A DNA stretch of 64,000 bases. Source: Bacteroidales bacterium (lineage in GTDB: Bacteria; Bacteroidota; Bacteroidia; Bacteroidales; UBA10428). Shown here piece by piece: positions 56,185 through 64,000 of the stretch. Under the pieces are notes generated by a model. That model worked only from the letters and a program-made list of their open reading frames with translations, ran no database searches and was not told where the DNA came from. Made by a program: the position numbers and the translations under genes. The stretch lies in contig JAFGSZ010000099.1 of the NCBI GenBank assembly GCA_016934395.1, positions 36,104 through 100,103 of the forward strand, given 5' to 3'. The first letter of the stretch is position 1; the number at the start of each line of letters is the position of its first letter.

Positions 56185-56760
56185 ATGCAAATGTCGTTGT
56201 TAGATAGCGTTAAATTAAGAAAAAGTACAGTTACTTTTTCAGAACGCGGAATAGAAACTGAAGATTTAAATTTACTGTTTGAAGCAGCACGTTGGGCGCC
56301 TTCAAGCAACAATCAACAGCCCTGGCGCTTTATTGTTGGAAAAAAAGACGAACCGGAGCATTATAACAGATTATTAAATTGTTTGAATGAAGGCAATAAA
56401 ATCTGGGCAGGCCATGCTCCTGTATTGGTATTAACAATAACTGAAAAGACATTTGATTATAAAGAAAGGGAAAACATATATGCCTGGCACGATGTAGGAC
56501 TGGCCACCGGAAACCTGCTTGCCCAGGCCACTTCGATGGGAATATTTGCACATGTAATGGGTGGATTTGATAAGGTGAAAGCGCGAGAATTTTTTCAATT
56601 ACCTCCGCGTTATGAGCCTGTTAGCGTTATAGCTTTAGGCTATAAAGGTAATATCAGAGATTTTGCCCCGGAGCTTCAGGAAAGAGAAAATAAACCCCGG
56701 GAGCGAAAAAATATAAATCAGCTTGTTTTTAACGGGATTTTTGGGAAAAGTTTATTCTAA
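56185..56760 (+). CDS. Nitroreductase family protein
   Basis: A 191-residue FMN-dependent nitroreductase-fold protein. SLLDSVKLRKSTVTFSERGIE and ARWAPSSNNQQPWRFIVGKK form the FMN/substrate sites, and DVGLATGNLLAQATSMGI and PVSVIALGYKG follow, all typical of the family. The specific substrate is not predictable. The ATG at 56185 was chosen over 56113 because the earlier 24 residues lack homology to the family start. Its stop codon overlaps that of the convergent TonB-dependent receptor by 4 bp. Confidence 0.88.
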   Translation: MQMSLLDSVKLRKSTVTFSERGIETEDLNLLFEAARWAPSSNNQQPWRFIVGKKDEPEHYNRLLNCLNEGNKIWAGHAPVLVLTITEKTFDYKERENIYAWHDVGLATGNLLAQATSMGIFAHVMGGFDKVKAREFFQLPPRYEPVSVIALGYKGNIRDFAPELQERENKPRERKNINQLVFNGIFGKSLF

Positions 56761-59216
56761 AATTTAGCGCTTAATTTTACATTTATTCTGCGGCCGGTAA
56801 GATAATTGGGAACGGCAAACATATTGGGCAATCCTGCCTGGTTATTTACGGTGCGCACCCAATCATACGAAGCCTTATTTTTTACCCCGAACAAATTAAA
56901 AATTTCAGCGCTGATCCATACATTTTTAAACCATCGCAGGGGATTGGAATCGGACAATACACTGCTTTCCTTTTTTAGTGCTTTAGAAAATCCGATATCT
57001 ACCCGGTTATAAGCTCCTAATTCATAAATTTCGGATGGCCTCTTGTAATCCGGTGAACCGTAAGGAAGACTGGTGCTATATAAAATTGAAAGATGCACTT
57101 TATACCCCGGGTTGTTGGGTAAATAATCCTGGAAAAACAATCCGAAATTAATGAGCTGGTCTGTTGGTCTTCTATAGTACCCGGGAAAAACGGTTGTGCC
57201 GTCATTAGATATATAATAATCCTGAAGCGCATCTTCTTTTGTTTGCATAATGGATAAACTCACCCACGATTCGGCATCCTTCACAAACTCACCATTTACT
57301 TTAAACTCAATGCCGGCAGCATAACCTTTTGCTGTAAACTCAGGCAAATACTGCACCCTTACATTTTCAACTTTATAGGGAATTAATTGCGAAAGGTTTT
57401 TATAATATACTTCTGCAGTAAAAATAAACGGACGGCTCCAGGCTGTAAATTTTAAGTCGCTTCCTAAAACATAGTGAACCGACTTCTGTGCTTTCGGATT
57501 TGTATGAAGAATACCTTCAGGGTCTCTTAATTCTTTATAAAACGGAGGCTGATAGTAATATCCTGTGGCAAAATGGAATGTGAAATTTTTTTCCCAATGC
57601 GGATTTATTGAAACAGATGCTCTCGGACTTATCAGTATTGTATTGTTATAGTCCCAGTAATTGGTTCTTATTCCGGCAGTAAGAAAAATATCAGAGCTGC
57701 CGGGAGAAAAATTGAAAGTATTCTGTATGTAGGCTGTAATTCTTGAAGAATACAAGTGATTTTTTGACCGTGATGCTTTATATAAATTAACATCCCCATC
57801 GGAATACGGAAGTGAATATCCTGCAGAGTCAAGATATTCCCAGGTATTCAGGTTATCCCGTATATCTTCAATCTGATACTTCAGGCCCCATTTCAGGTTG
57901 TTGTTAGGGGAATAAAAGCTTCCTTTATGTTCTACTGCATAAATAAGGGCATCAAGAAAATTCCTGCCATGGTCAAGAATAGTGCCCACGCCGATATTCA
58001 GAATACTATCGCCCTGGGTTTCCGAGCCGACTACATTATCTAATAAATTAATCCAGTATTGTCCCAGTATATCGTAACGCACATCTTCAAGCGACCGGAA
58101 TGCGGAACCAATCAATTTTAATGACAGTTTATCCGAAGGGCGGTAATTTATGGATACAGCCCCCATATAATTGTCAAACTGGTCGATTTCCTGTCCTTCA
58201 TAAAAAATGGTCAGGTTAAGGGCTTCCTGGTAGGTTCCAAAATTGGTACTTCGTGTTTCTGGGATCAGTTGAAATTTATTTAAAGAAATATTTCCCAGAA
58301 AATTAATTTCGAGTTTTTTCGAAATATCATACGTAAGAAATGTCTGGAAATCAAGAAATGAAGGTTTATAATCTCCTGTGGTTTCCAGCGTACCCAGAAG
58401 ATATTGGGTTGTTTTATACCGAATTCCCGAGTTAAGGGTAAAACGCCTGTTTTTAGAAATCCCCTCAACATGTGCTGCAGCTCCCAGCATACTCGCAGAA
58501 AGCGATCCGCCAAATTCTGTCGGGCGGCTGTATTTAATATCGAGCACGGACGACATTTTATCACCGTACATGGCATCAAATCCGCCTGCTGAGAACTGGA
58601 TTGATGAGATCATATCGGAATTTATAAAACTGAGCCCTTCCTGCTGACTTGAGCGGATAAGAAAGGGCCGGTAAATTTCAATATCGTTTACATATACCAG
58701 GTTTTCATCGAAGTTGCCTCCACGAACTGAATATTGGGAACTTAGCTCATTACTAGATGAAACTCCGGGCAGGGTTTTCAGCAGTGATTCAAAATCACCG
58801 CTTACTGATGGAATCTGGTCAATGGATTTAATATCGATACGAACAAGGGTATTGGTCCGGTCAAACCTGTTGTAAACCACCACATCATCCAACTGACGAC
58901 TTACTGGTGTTAATTTCTGGTTAAGGGTGTAGGTTTCTCCGGGTTTTAATGTTAGTGTAAGGCTTACTTCATCGTATCCCAGGTACGATATCACCAGGGT
59001 AAACTTTTCATTGGCAGGCACAACAAACTCAAATTTTCCTTTTTCATCGGATACGGTGCCTGTTGAGTTTTCTTTTATTCCAATGCTGGCAGAAAACAGA
59101 GGATTGTTTTCCTCATCGGTAAGGGTGCCTGTAACCTTTGCGTATTCCTGGGCATAAAGCGGGTTAAGCGCAACAACAAAACAAAAAAGGAGTATATAAA
59201 ATGCTTTATTCAGCAT
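56757..59216 (-). CDS. TonB-dependent outer-membrane receptor with CarboxypepD_reg N-terminus
   Basis: An 819-residue outer-membrane protein: signal peptide about 1-22 (ending YAQEY), a carboxypeptidase-regulatory-like domain about 26-110 (KVTGTLTDEENNPLFSASIGI, EFVVPANEKFTLVISYLGYDEVSLTL), plug about 120-230 with SLLKTLPGVSSSNELSSQYSVRGGNFDENLVYVND, then a beta-barrel to the C-terminal strand INVKLSAKF. No SusD partner gene follows, so it is not a polysaccharide-utilisation SusC of the usual type; the substrate is unknown. The preceding gene on the same strand, 78 bp upstream, encodes a small protein with the same N-terminal domain. Confidence 0.93.
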   Translation of the reverse strand: MLNKAFYILLFCFVVALNPLYAQEYAKVTGTLTDEENNPLFSASIGIKENSTGTVSDEKGKFEFVVPANEKFTLVISYLGYDEVSLTLTLKPGETYTLNQKLTPVSRQLDDVVVYNRFDRTNTLVRIDIKSIDQIPSVSGDFESLLKTLPGVSSSNELSSQYSVRGGNFDENLVYVNDIEIYRPFLIRSSQQEGLSFINSDMISSIQFSAGGFDAMYGDKMSSVLDIKYSRPTEFGGSLSASMLGAAAHVEGISKNRRFTLNSGIRYKTTQYLLGTLETTGDYKPSFLDFQTFLTYDISKKLEINFLGNISLNKFQLIPETRSTNFGTYQEALNLTIFYEGQEIDQFDNYMGAVSINYRPSDKLSLKLIGSAFRSLEDVRYDILGQYWINLLDNVVGSETQGDSILNIGVGTILDHGRNFLDALIYAVEHKGSFYSPNNNLKWGLKYQIEDIRDNLNTWEYLDSAGYSLPYSDGDVNLYKASRSKNHLYSSRITAYIQNTFNFSPGSSDIFLTAGIRTNYWDYNNTILISPRASVSINPHWEKNFTFHFATGYYYQPPFYKELRDPEGILHTNPKAQKSVHYVLGSDLKFTAWSRPFIFTAEVYYKNLSQLIPYKVENVRVQYLPEFTAKGYAAGIEFKVNGEFVKDAESWVSLSIMQTKEDALQDYYISNDGTTVFPGYYRRPTDQLINFGLFFQDYLPNNPGYKVHLSILYSTSLPYGSPDYKRPSEIYELGAYNRVDIGFSKALKKESSVLSDSNPLRWFKNVWISAEIFNLFGVKNKASYDWVRTVNNQAGLPNMFAVPNYLTGRRINVKLSAKF

Positions 59217-59294
59217 AAGATTAAACGATACAATACATATTAAACAGGAACAAAAAAAATAAATTGTAAGTAGTAATAAAATTTAATCCGTCGG

Positions 59295-59918
59295 TCAGTC
59301 ATCCTTATTATTTTTAAAATCTCCATTTTGCAGCGCCTCAAAAAATTTTGCCCAGGCCACGGCGTTAAATAACTGGTATGTGGGATACTGTCCCCGAATG
59401 AACGTTTTATTATATTGTTCCTGAAGTACATGCTTAAAATTAGCTTGGGGATTTGGAGAATTATCCAGAATAATCTGGGTTTTTATCAGGGCAATATTTT
59501 TCCGGGCGCGGTCCATATCGTCCTCGGGCAATTTCAGATTGAGAAAGGCTTCCTTAAATTCCTCATACGATTTCCATGGGTAAATTTCCACCGCGGCAAT
59601 CATTATTGTATCTTCTTCCAGATGAATATCAAGGGTAAGAAAAGGTTCAGGGAGTGATTCGGGCACAATTAAGATTTTTCTTTTATAACCCACATTAGAA
59701 AACATGATCGTATCGTTTTCTTCCACTACAAACGAAAATTTTCCTTCGTAATCGGTTATGGTTCCTTTGTAGTTATTCAGCACAAGTACATGCGCAAAGG
59801 GCAGGGGTATACTTTGTTCATTTAAAATTCTGCCGGTGAGTTGCACCAGGTTTTTTTCCTGGGAAAAAACAGAGACGAAGATTAAAACGCTCACACATAC
59901 AATTAAAACTCTTTTCAT
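59295..59918 (-). CDS. Small secreted CarboxypepD_reg-like protein
   Basis: A 207-residue protein with a signal peptide (MKRVLIVCVSVLIFVSVFSQ) and one carboxypeptidase-regulatory-like domain about residues 25-115 (LTGRILNEQSIPLPFAHVLVLN, GTITDYEGKFSFVVEENDTIMFSNVGYK). The remaining 90 residues are charged and helical with no known motif. Proteins of this type often lie beside TonB-dependent receptors in the phylum, and here the receptor gene follows. The function is unknown. A minus-strand -7-like TATTTTTG (59961 down to 59954) precedes it. Confidence 0.85.
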   Translation of the reverse strand: MKRVLIVCVSVLIFVSVFSQEKNLVQLTGRILNEQSIPLPFAHVLVLNNYKGTITDYEGKFSFVVEENDTIMFSNVGYKRKILIVPESLPEPFLTLDIHLEEDTIMIAAVEIYPWKSYEEFKEAFLNLKLPEDDMDRARKNIALIKTQIILDNSPNPQANFKHVLQEQYNKTFIRGQYPTYQLFNAVAWAKFFEALQNGDFKNNKDD

Positions 59919-60012
59919 CCTTGGTAGAAACTGATGATTGACTCCGAATCCCTCAAAAATAGGTAAAATATTTTTGATTTTATTCTTTTCAAAAACAATT
60001 AAAAAAATGGTT

Positions 60013-60020
60013 TATTTTTG
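60013..60020 (+). promoter_or_regulatory. Candidate -7 element of yjbQ
   Basis: TATTTTTG fits TAnnTTTG 24 bp before the yjbQ ATG. The -33 region is weak. Confidence 0.4.
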
Positions 60021-60043
60021 CTTAAACCCACGATAGAGATATT

Positions 60044-60454
60044 ATGATTCAGCAAAAAGAAATTTCACTTAAAGGATATTCAAGGGGATATCATCTGATT
60101 ACACGGGTTATTGAAGACCACCTCGACGCCTTACCAGAAAAGGGATTGTTGAATATTTTAATTAAGCATACTTCGGCAGCCATTACCATAAATGAAAATG
60201 CCGATCCTTCGGTAAGAAAAGATTTCAGAACTTTTTTCGATACCTTAGTCCCTGAGAACTCCCCTTTGTATGTTCACACGCTGGAAGGCCCTGATGATAT
60301 GCCTGCCCATTTAAAATCTTCAATACTCGGGCAATCGCTTACCATACCGATTACAAACCACAGGCTAAACCTGGGGACCTGGCAGGGCATATATTTTTGT
60401 GAGTTTCGAAATTACGGCGGATCAAGGAGTGTAGTACTAACCGTATACAGTTAA
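60044..60454 (+). CDS. yjbQ: YjbQ/UPF0047 family protein (secondary thiamine-phosphate synthase-like)
   Basis: A 136-residue UPF0047 protein. ILIKHTSAAITINENADPSVRKDF with His42 and the C-terminal GTWQGIYFCEFRNYGGSR are the family signatures. E. coli YjbQ has thiamine-phosphate synthase side activity, but its physiological role remains uncertain; the name should be read with care. It is followed 16 bp downstream by the DUF4301 gene, probably in one transcript. Confidence 0.9.
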   Translation: MIQQKEISLKGYSRGYHLITRVIEDHLDALPEKGLLNILIKHTSAAITINENADPSVRKDFRTFFDTLVPENSPLYVHTLEGPDDMPAHLKSSILGQSLTIPITNHRLNLGTWQGIYFCEFRNYGGSRSVVLTVYS

Positions 60455-60470
60455 ATACAGACTTATAATT

Positions 60471-62003
60471 ATGATTTCAGAAAAAGATCTACAGCAATTT
60501 AAAAAGGCAGGAATCCTTGTATCTCAGGTAGAACAGCAAATCGAAAGGTTTAAGGAGGGTTTTCCGTATCTGGAGCTTAAAAAAGCAGCCACCATTGATA
60601 ATGGAATTTTCAAGCTTAGAGAGGCACAGGCCAATGCTTACAGAACCACCTATGAAAAAAACTCCGGACAGAATATTTTAAAATTTGTTCCTGCTTCAGG
60701 GGCAGCTTCAAGGATGTTCAAAAGCCTGTTTAAATTCGATAAAGAACTTTTAACCGGGGAAGTAAAATCTATCGAAGCTATTAAGGATACCAGCGCACAG
60801 ATATTTTTCAGAAACCTTCCGAAATTTGCTTTTTATGAGAATCTTAATCTTTGTATGTCTGACGAATCGCTGGCACAGAAAGTGGCTTCGGGCAGGTACA
60901 GTGAAATATTAAAAGCCTTTTTATTTTCTGAAGGACTTAATTATGGTACGCTCCCTAAAGGTTTGCTTTTATTTCATAAGTACAAAGAAGAAATACGAAC
61001 GGCATTTGAAGAACATCTTGTTGAGGGGGCCCTGTATGCCAGGGAAAATTCGGGACGTGTACAGTTACATTTTACAGTTTCTCCCGAGCATATGGAACTT
61101 TTCAGGGAACATTTCCAACAGGTAAAAGAAAAATATGAAAGACGGTTTAAGGTTAAGTACGATATACAATTTTCAATTCAAAAACCCTCCACAGATACTA
61201 TTGCTGTAGATATGGAGAATAATCCGTTCAGGCTTGGCAACGGCAGTATACTTTTTCGGCCGGGTGGACACGGAGCCCTGTTGGAAAATCTGAACGAATG
61301 CCGGTCGGAAATTATTTTTATTAAAAACATTGATAACGTGGTTCACGATAAACTAAAAGAAACCACGGTGCTCTATAAAAAAATACTTGCCGGAATTTTA
61401 CTGGAATACCGGGAAAAGATATTCCGTTACCTTCGGATGCTGGATTCACCAGAATCAATTGAATTAAATCAGTTGAAAGAAATTCAGGATTTTGTACAAG
61501 ACAATCTGTTTGTAATTCCGGATAAAGAGTATAAAGATAAAAGTGAAATACTTACATACCTTAAAAGAAAACTCAACCGGCCAATACGTGTTTGCGGTGT
61601 AGTGAAAAATGAAGGTGAACCCGGGGGAGGACCTGTTTGGGCTAAGAATCCTGATGGCACCATTTCCCTGCAGATTGCCGAATCCGCGCAGGTGGATATG
61701 AATAACACACAGCAGGCCGCTATCTTTTCATCAGGAACACATTTTAATCCGGTAGATTTGGTATGCGGAATATATAATTATAAAGGAGAGAAGTTTGATT
61801 TAATACCTTTTCGCGATCCCGGTACAGGATTTATTTCGAATAAATCTTTTAATGGTAAAAATCTGAAAGCGCTTGAACTTCCCGGATTATGGAACGGCGC
61901 CATGTCAGACTGGAATACCCTTTTTGTGGAAGTACCCCTGGAAACATTTAATCCGGTGAAAACTATTAATGATCTGCTGCGGCCGCCGCACCAATCGGAT
62001 TAG
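60471..62003 (+). CDS. DUF4301 protein, possible UDP-sugar pyrophosphorylase-like enzyme
   Basis: A 510-residue cytoplasmic protein of the DUF4301 family. VPASGAASRMFK at residues 73-84 has the layout of the nucleotide-binding loop of GT-A nucleotidyltransferases, GHGALLENLNE near 266 resembles the GHGD segment and IKNIDNV at 284-290 resembles the NxDN motif of UDP-glucose/UDP-GlcNAc pyrophosphorylases, in the same order. The C-terminal 150 residues contain VCGVVKNEGEPGGGPVW and a conserved GTHFNPVDLVCG. A nucleotidyltransferase role is therefore inferred, not established. It follows yjbQ and precedes a secreted small protein. Confidence 0.85.
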   Translation: MISEKDLQQFKKAGILVSQVEQQIERFKEGFPYLELKKAATIDNGIFKLREAQANAYRTTYEKNSGQNILKFVPASGAASRMFKSLFKFDKELLTGEVKSIEAIKDTSAQIFFRNLPKFAFYENLNLCMSDESLAQKVASGRYSEILKAFLFSEGLNYGTLPKGLLLFHKYKEEIRTAFEEHLVEGALYARENSGRVQLHFTVSPEHMELFREHFQQVKEKYERRFKVKYDIQFSIQKPSTDTIAVDMENNPFRLGNGSILFRPGGHGALLENLNECRSEIIFIKNIDNVVHDKLKETTVLYKKILAGILLEYREKIFRYLRMLDSPESIELNQLKEIQDFVQDNLFVIPDKEYKDKSEILTYLKRKLNRPIRVCGVVKNEGEPGGGPVWAKNPDGTISLQIAESAQVDMNNTQQAAIFSSGTHFNPVDLVCGIYNYKGEKFDLIPFRDPGTGFISNKSFNGKNLKALELPGLWNGAMSDWNTLFVEVPLETFNPVKTINDLLRPPHQSD

Positions 62004-62107
62004 AGTTTAACTTTCTTAACGTAAATTTAAGATAAAAATCACAATCCCGAAACAGATACAACCGGGTATTGGCTGTATTTTTACATCGTAATCTAATTTA
62101 TACAACG

Positions 62108-62464
62108 ATGAAAAAATTTATCTTAATAGTATCACTGGCCGCAATTTCTGGTTTAGGCCTGTTTGCCGGCAATATAGAAAGTAAAGTAGAAAATGAAAGG
62201 ACCGCAACCACCAGCCTGAGCGGACAGGTTGTTGATAAAATAAGTGGTGAATACCTGGCCGGAGTTGCCATAAAGCTGGAAGGCACTGAAAAAGTAACCT
62301 ATACTGATTTTGACGGGAATTTTGAGTTTTCAGGAATTAAACCCGGAGTGTATCAGGTAGAAACCACAATGATATCATATAAAAAAGCCACTTCAAAAGT
62401 AGTAGTTGAAACTGTTTCTCCGGGTACTATAGAAGTTCAGATGGAAACCGTAACCGAACAATAA
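62108..62464 (+). CDS. Small secreted CarboxypepD_reg domain protein
   Basis: A 118-residue protein: signal peptide (MKKFILIVSLAAISGLGLFA), then one carboxypeptidase-regulatory-like beta domain (SLSGQVVDKISGEYLAGVAIKLEG, TDFDGNFEFSGIKPGVYQVE) ending at the C-terminus. Start at 62108 chosen because the earlier ATG at 62069 would place 13 polar residues before the signal peptide. Likely periplasmic or surface exposed; no catalytic residues. A terminator follows directly. Confidence 0.8.
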   Translation: MKKFILIVSLAAISGLGLFAGNIESKVENERTATTSLSGQVVDKISGEYLAGVAIKLEGTEKVTYTDFDGNFEFSGIKPGVYQVETTMISYKKATSKVVVETVSPGTIEVQMETVTEQ

Positions 62465-62777
62465 ATAAAGTCCACATATATTAGTGATTTAGCCGGCCGG
62501 GGGTGATCCCCGGTTTTTTTATTGCTGGTTTTGGCCTTGTGAAGTTCCGATAATATGTCCCTCGCATACATTTGTATTGCGTGCGGTTTTAGAATCCCCG
62601 GCTTAAAATCTTTTCCTGGTATTTTACTGAAAAGCAACAACCTTTGCACAAATTATTTTCACATTCGTTTCTGCAAAACTCAATTTTCAAAGGCAAATAA
62701 AATTAAAAACAATGTAAATATCTCACATATTTATTTTATTTTGGGGGTGTATTTTTAAGAAGGCGATATTTGGATTC
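62465..62777. other. 313-bp intergenic region before the glycosyltransferase
   Basis: The first part contains the terminator at 62497-62520. The remainder is AT-rich with a 67-codon frame that I regard as chance. No -7 element with a perfect match was found before the glycosyltransferase gene. Confidence 0.4.
62497..62520 (+). terminator. Intrinsic terminator after the small CarboxypepD_reg gene
   Basis: CCGGGG and CCCCGG arms around a 5-nt loop are followed by seven T residues, 33 bp after the stop codon. Confidence 0.88.
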
Positions 62778-63914
62778 ATGAAAATAGCAGTAAATACGCG
62801 CTTGTTGCTCCCCAATAAACTTGAGGGTATTGGTTGGTTTACCTATGAAACACTAAAACGTATTACCACACAGCACAAGGAACATCAGTTTGTTTTTATG
62901 TTCGACAGGAAATATTCGGATGAGTTTATTTTTTCTGATAATATTCAGCCTGTAGTTATACATCCGCAGGCCCGGCATCCTGTATTGTGGTACCTGTATT
63001 TTGAAACCGGCATACGGCTGGCTTTACACCGCCACAAGCCCGGCCTTTTTTTATCTCCTGATGGCTGGTTATCACTGGGCACAAGCACCAAATCGATGGC
63101 TGTAATTCATGATTTGAATTTTTTTCATTATCCTGAATTTATCCCCTGGCATGTACGGAAGTATTATCAATACTTTTTTCCAAGATTTGTACAAAAGGCA
63201 GACAGGATCGCAACAGTATCGGAATATACCAAACATGATATTGTTTCCCGGTTTAAATACGATCATAAAAAGATTGATGTGGTATACAATGGGGCAAATG
63301 AATCTTTCAGGCCATACAGTGATGAAGAGAAACAAAAAGTAAGAGATGAATATACACAGGGATGCCCGTATTTTTTATTTGTGGGACTGATACACCGGCG
63401 AAAAAACCTTACAAACCTTATTAAGGCCTTTAATTTGTTTAAAGAATCGCATTGTTCCAATTTAAAATTGCTGGTGGTTGGCCCGCGCAAATGGTGGACC
63501 AGCGAACTGCAGGAGGCATATGATAATTCAAAATACAGGAACGAGATTATTTTTACCGGCAGGATGGGTATTGAACCCCTGTCGAAAATTATGGCCTCTT
63601 CTTTTGCAGTAACCTATCCCTCTTTTTTCGAAGGATTTGGAATTCCCATTCTGGAAGCGCTCAAGTGTGATGTACCGGTAATAACTTCAATTACATCTTC
63701 TATGCCCGAGGTTGGGGGTGAGGCTGCACTTTATGTAGATCCCCAGTCGGTTGATTCTATTAAAGAGGTAATGATCCAACTTTTTCTGGATACCAACCTG
63801 CGTGATGACTTAATTCAAAAAGGCAGGATACAGCGACAGAAATTCAGCTGGGATAATACGGCTGATCTGCTGTGGAAAAGTATAGAAACCTGTATGGGTA
63901 AATTAAGTTCATAG
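62778..63914 (+). CDS. GT4-family glycosyltransferase
   Basis: A 378-residue GT-B glycosyltransferase. The N-terminal part has the acceptor-side MKIAVNTRLLLPNKLEGIGWFTYETL and the linker GVIHD-type AVIHDLNFFHYPEF; the C-terminal part contains LFVGLIHRRKNLTNLIKAF, IIFTGRMG and PSFFEGFGIPILEAL with the EX7E-type donor-site glutamates, of the group 1 (GT4) family. There is no signal peptide or membrane segment. Donor and acceptor are unknown; polysaccharide or lipopolysaccharide assembly is likely. The sequence after the stop (63915-64000) holds nothing recognisable. Confidence 0.92.
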   Translation: MKIAVNTRLLLPNKLEGIGWFTYETLKRITTQHKEHQFVFMFDRKYSDEFIFSDNIQPVVIHPQARHPVLWYLYFETGIRLALHRHKPGLFLSPDGWLSLGTSTKSMAVIHDLNFFHYPEFIPWHVRKYYQYFFPRFVQKADRIATVSEYTKHDIVSRFKYDHKKIDVVYNGANESFRPYSDEEKQKVRDEYTQGCPYFLFVGLIHRRKNLTNLIKAFNLFKESHCSNLKLLVVGPRKWWTSELQEAYDNSKYRNEIIFTGRMGIEPLSKIMASSFAVTYPSFFEGFGIPILEALKCDVPVITSITSSMPEVGGEAALYVDPQSVDSIKEVMIQLFLDTNLRDDLIQKGRIQRQKFSWDNTADLLWKSIETCMGKLSS

Positions 63915-64000
63915 AGTGCTCTGGAGTACTTAAAGTTCATAAAGTTTTGGTAGTAATTTAGGGATGTTCGTAAATAATAAAAACTTCTGATATACAGATA

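Noticed and set aside
62555..62758. 67-codon frame before the glycosyltransferase
   Set aside because: No Shine-Dalgarno or promoter, biased composition and no resemblance to any family.

Overview
The window is an AT-rich chromosomal segment of a Bacteroidota bacterium, most likely from the Bacteroidales/Marinilabiliales side of the phylum. The evidence is lineage-typical gene content: TonB-dependent receptor with a CarboxypepD_reg N-terminus, a PorE-like TPR/PD40/OmpA protein, RicT with an N-terminal Cys cluster, fused HisB and HisIE, a SerC-SerA-DUF1015 run, DUF4301, and a folP-cdaA pair. Many genes are also preceded by the phylum's TAnnTTTG -7 element rather than by -10/-35 boxes or strong Shine-Dalgarno sequences. 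No tRNA, rRNA, insertion sequence, prophage or CRISPR array was seen. The content is that of a free-living, biosynthetically competent heterotroph.

Layout. 1-3.0 kb: a TerB-ABC exporter running off the left edge (minus strand). 3.4-10 kb: clpB, a small HPt + STAS signalling pair, and a TPR protein followed by the PorE-like OmpA protein. 10-17 kb: gcvT, comB, then serC-serA-DUF1015, an 8-bp-period degenerate tandem repeat, rsmE and a YfcE-type phosphoesterase. 17-28.7 kb: a 1506-residue secreted protein of unknown function downstream of prmA, tpiA, a DoxX/thioredoxin-like membrane protein, tmk, then folP-cdaA, mscS and plsY. 28.8-36 kb: the PEP/pyruvate node (pckA, ppdK, pyk) with xerD. 36-41 kb: a surface polysaccharide group (sugar transferase, Gfo/Idh dehydrogenase, DegT aminotransferase, and an opposed acyl-CoA synthetase). 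41.5-44.4 kb: ricT, a lone response regulator, and yihY. 44.6-52.7 kb: a complete histidine operon (hisG-D-C-B-purU-hisH-A-F-IE). 52.7-64 kb: a REC-PAS-adenylate cyclase, ornithine aminotransferase, nitroreductase, TonB-dependent receptor with a small CarboxypepD_reg protein, YjbQ, DUF4301, another small CarboxypepD_reg protein and a GT4 glycosyltransferase.

The best regulatory find is ahead of hisG: a 14-codon leader peptide with five histidine codons (four consecutive), a candidate antiterminator and a strong intrinsic terminator. This is a textbook histidine attenuator that no ordinary gene call would report. The operon it controls also contains purU (10-formyl-THF hydrolase), which links histidine synthesis with folate one-carbon and AICAR metabolism.

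Other points that deserve attention: DUF4301 carries three motifs arranged like those of UDP-sugar pyrophosphorylases. DUF1015 carries a DGHHR motif and follows serC-serA where a phosphoserine phosphatase would be expected. SerA has Lys where the canonical catalytic His stands. A 10-codon upstream ORF with an unusually strong Shine-Dalgarno sequence precedes the polysaccharide genes. A 19-unit octamer repeat lies between convergent genes. Several start codons were moved from the longest possible ORF because of motif position, promoter overlap or codon identity (serC, tpiA, tmk, hisF, the lone response regulator, nitroreductase, the 118-aa CarboxypepD_reg protein).
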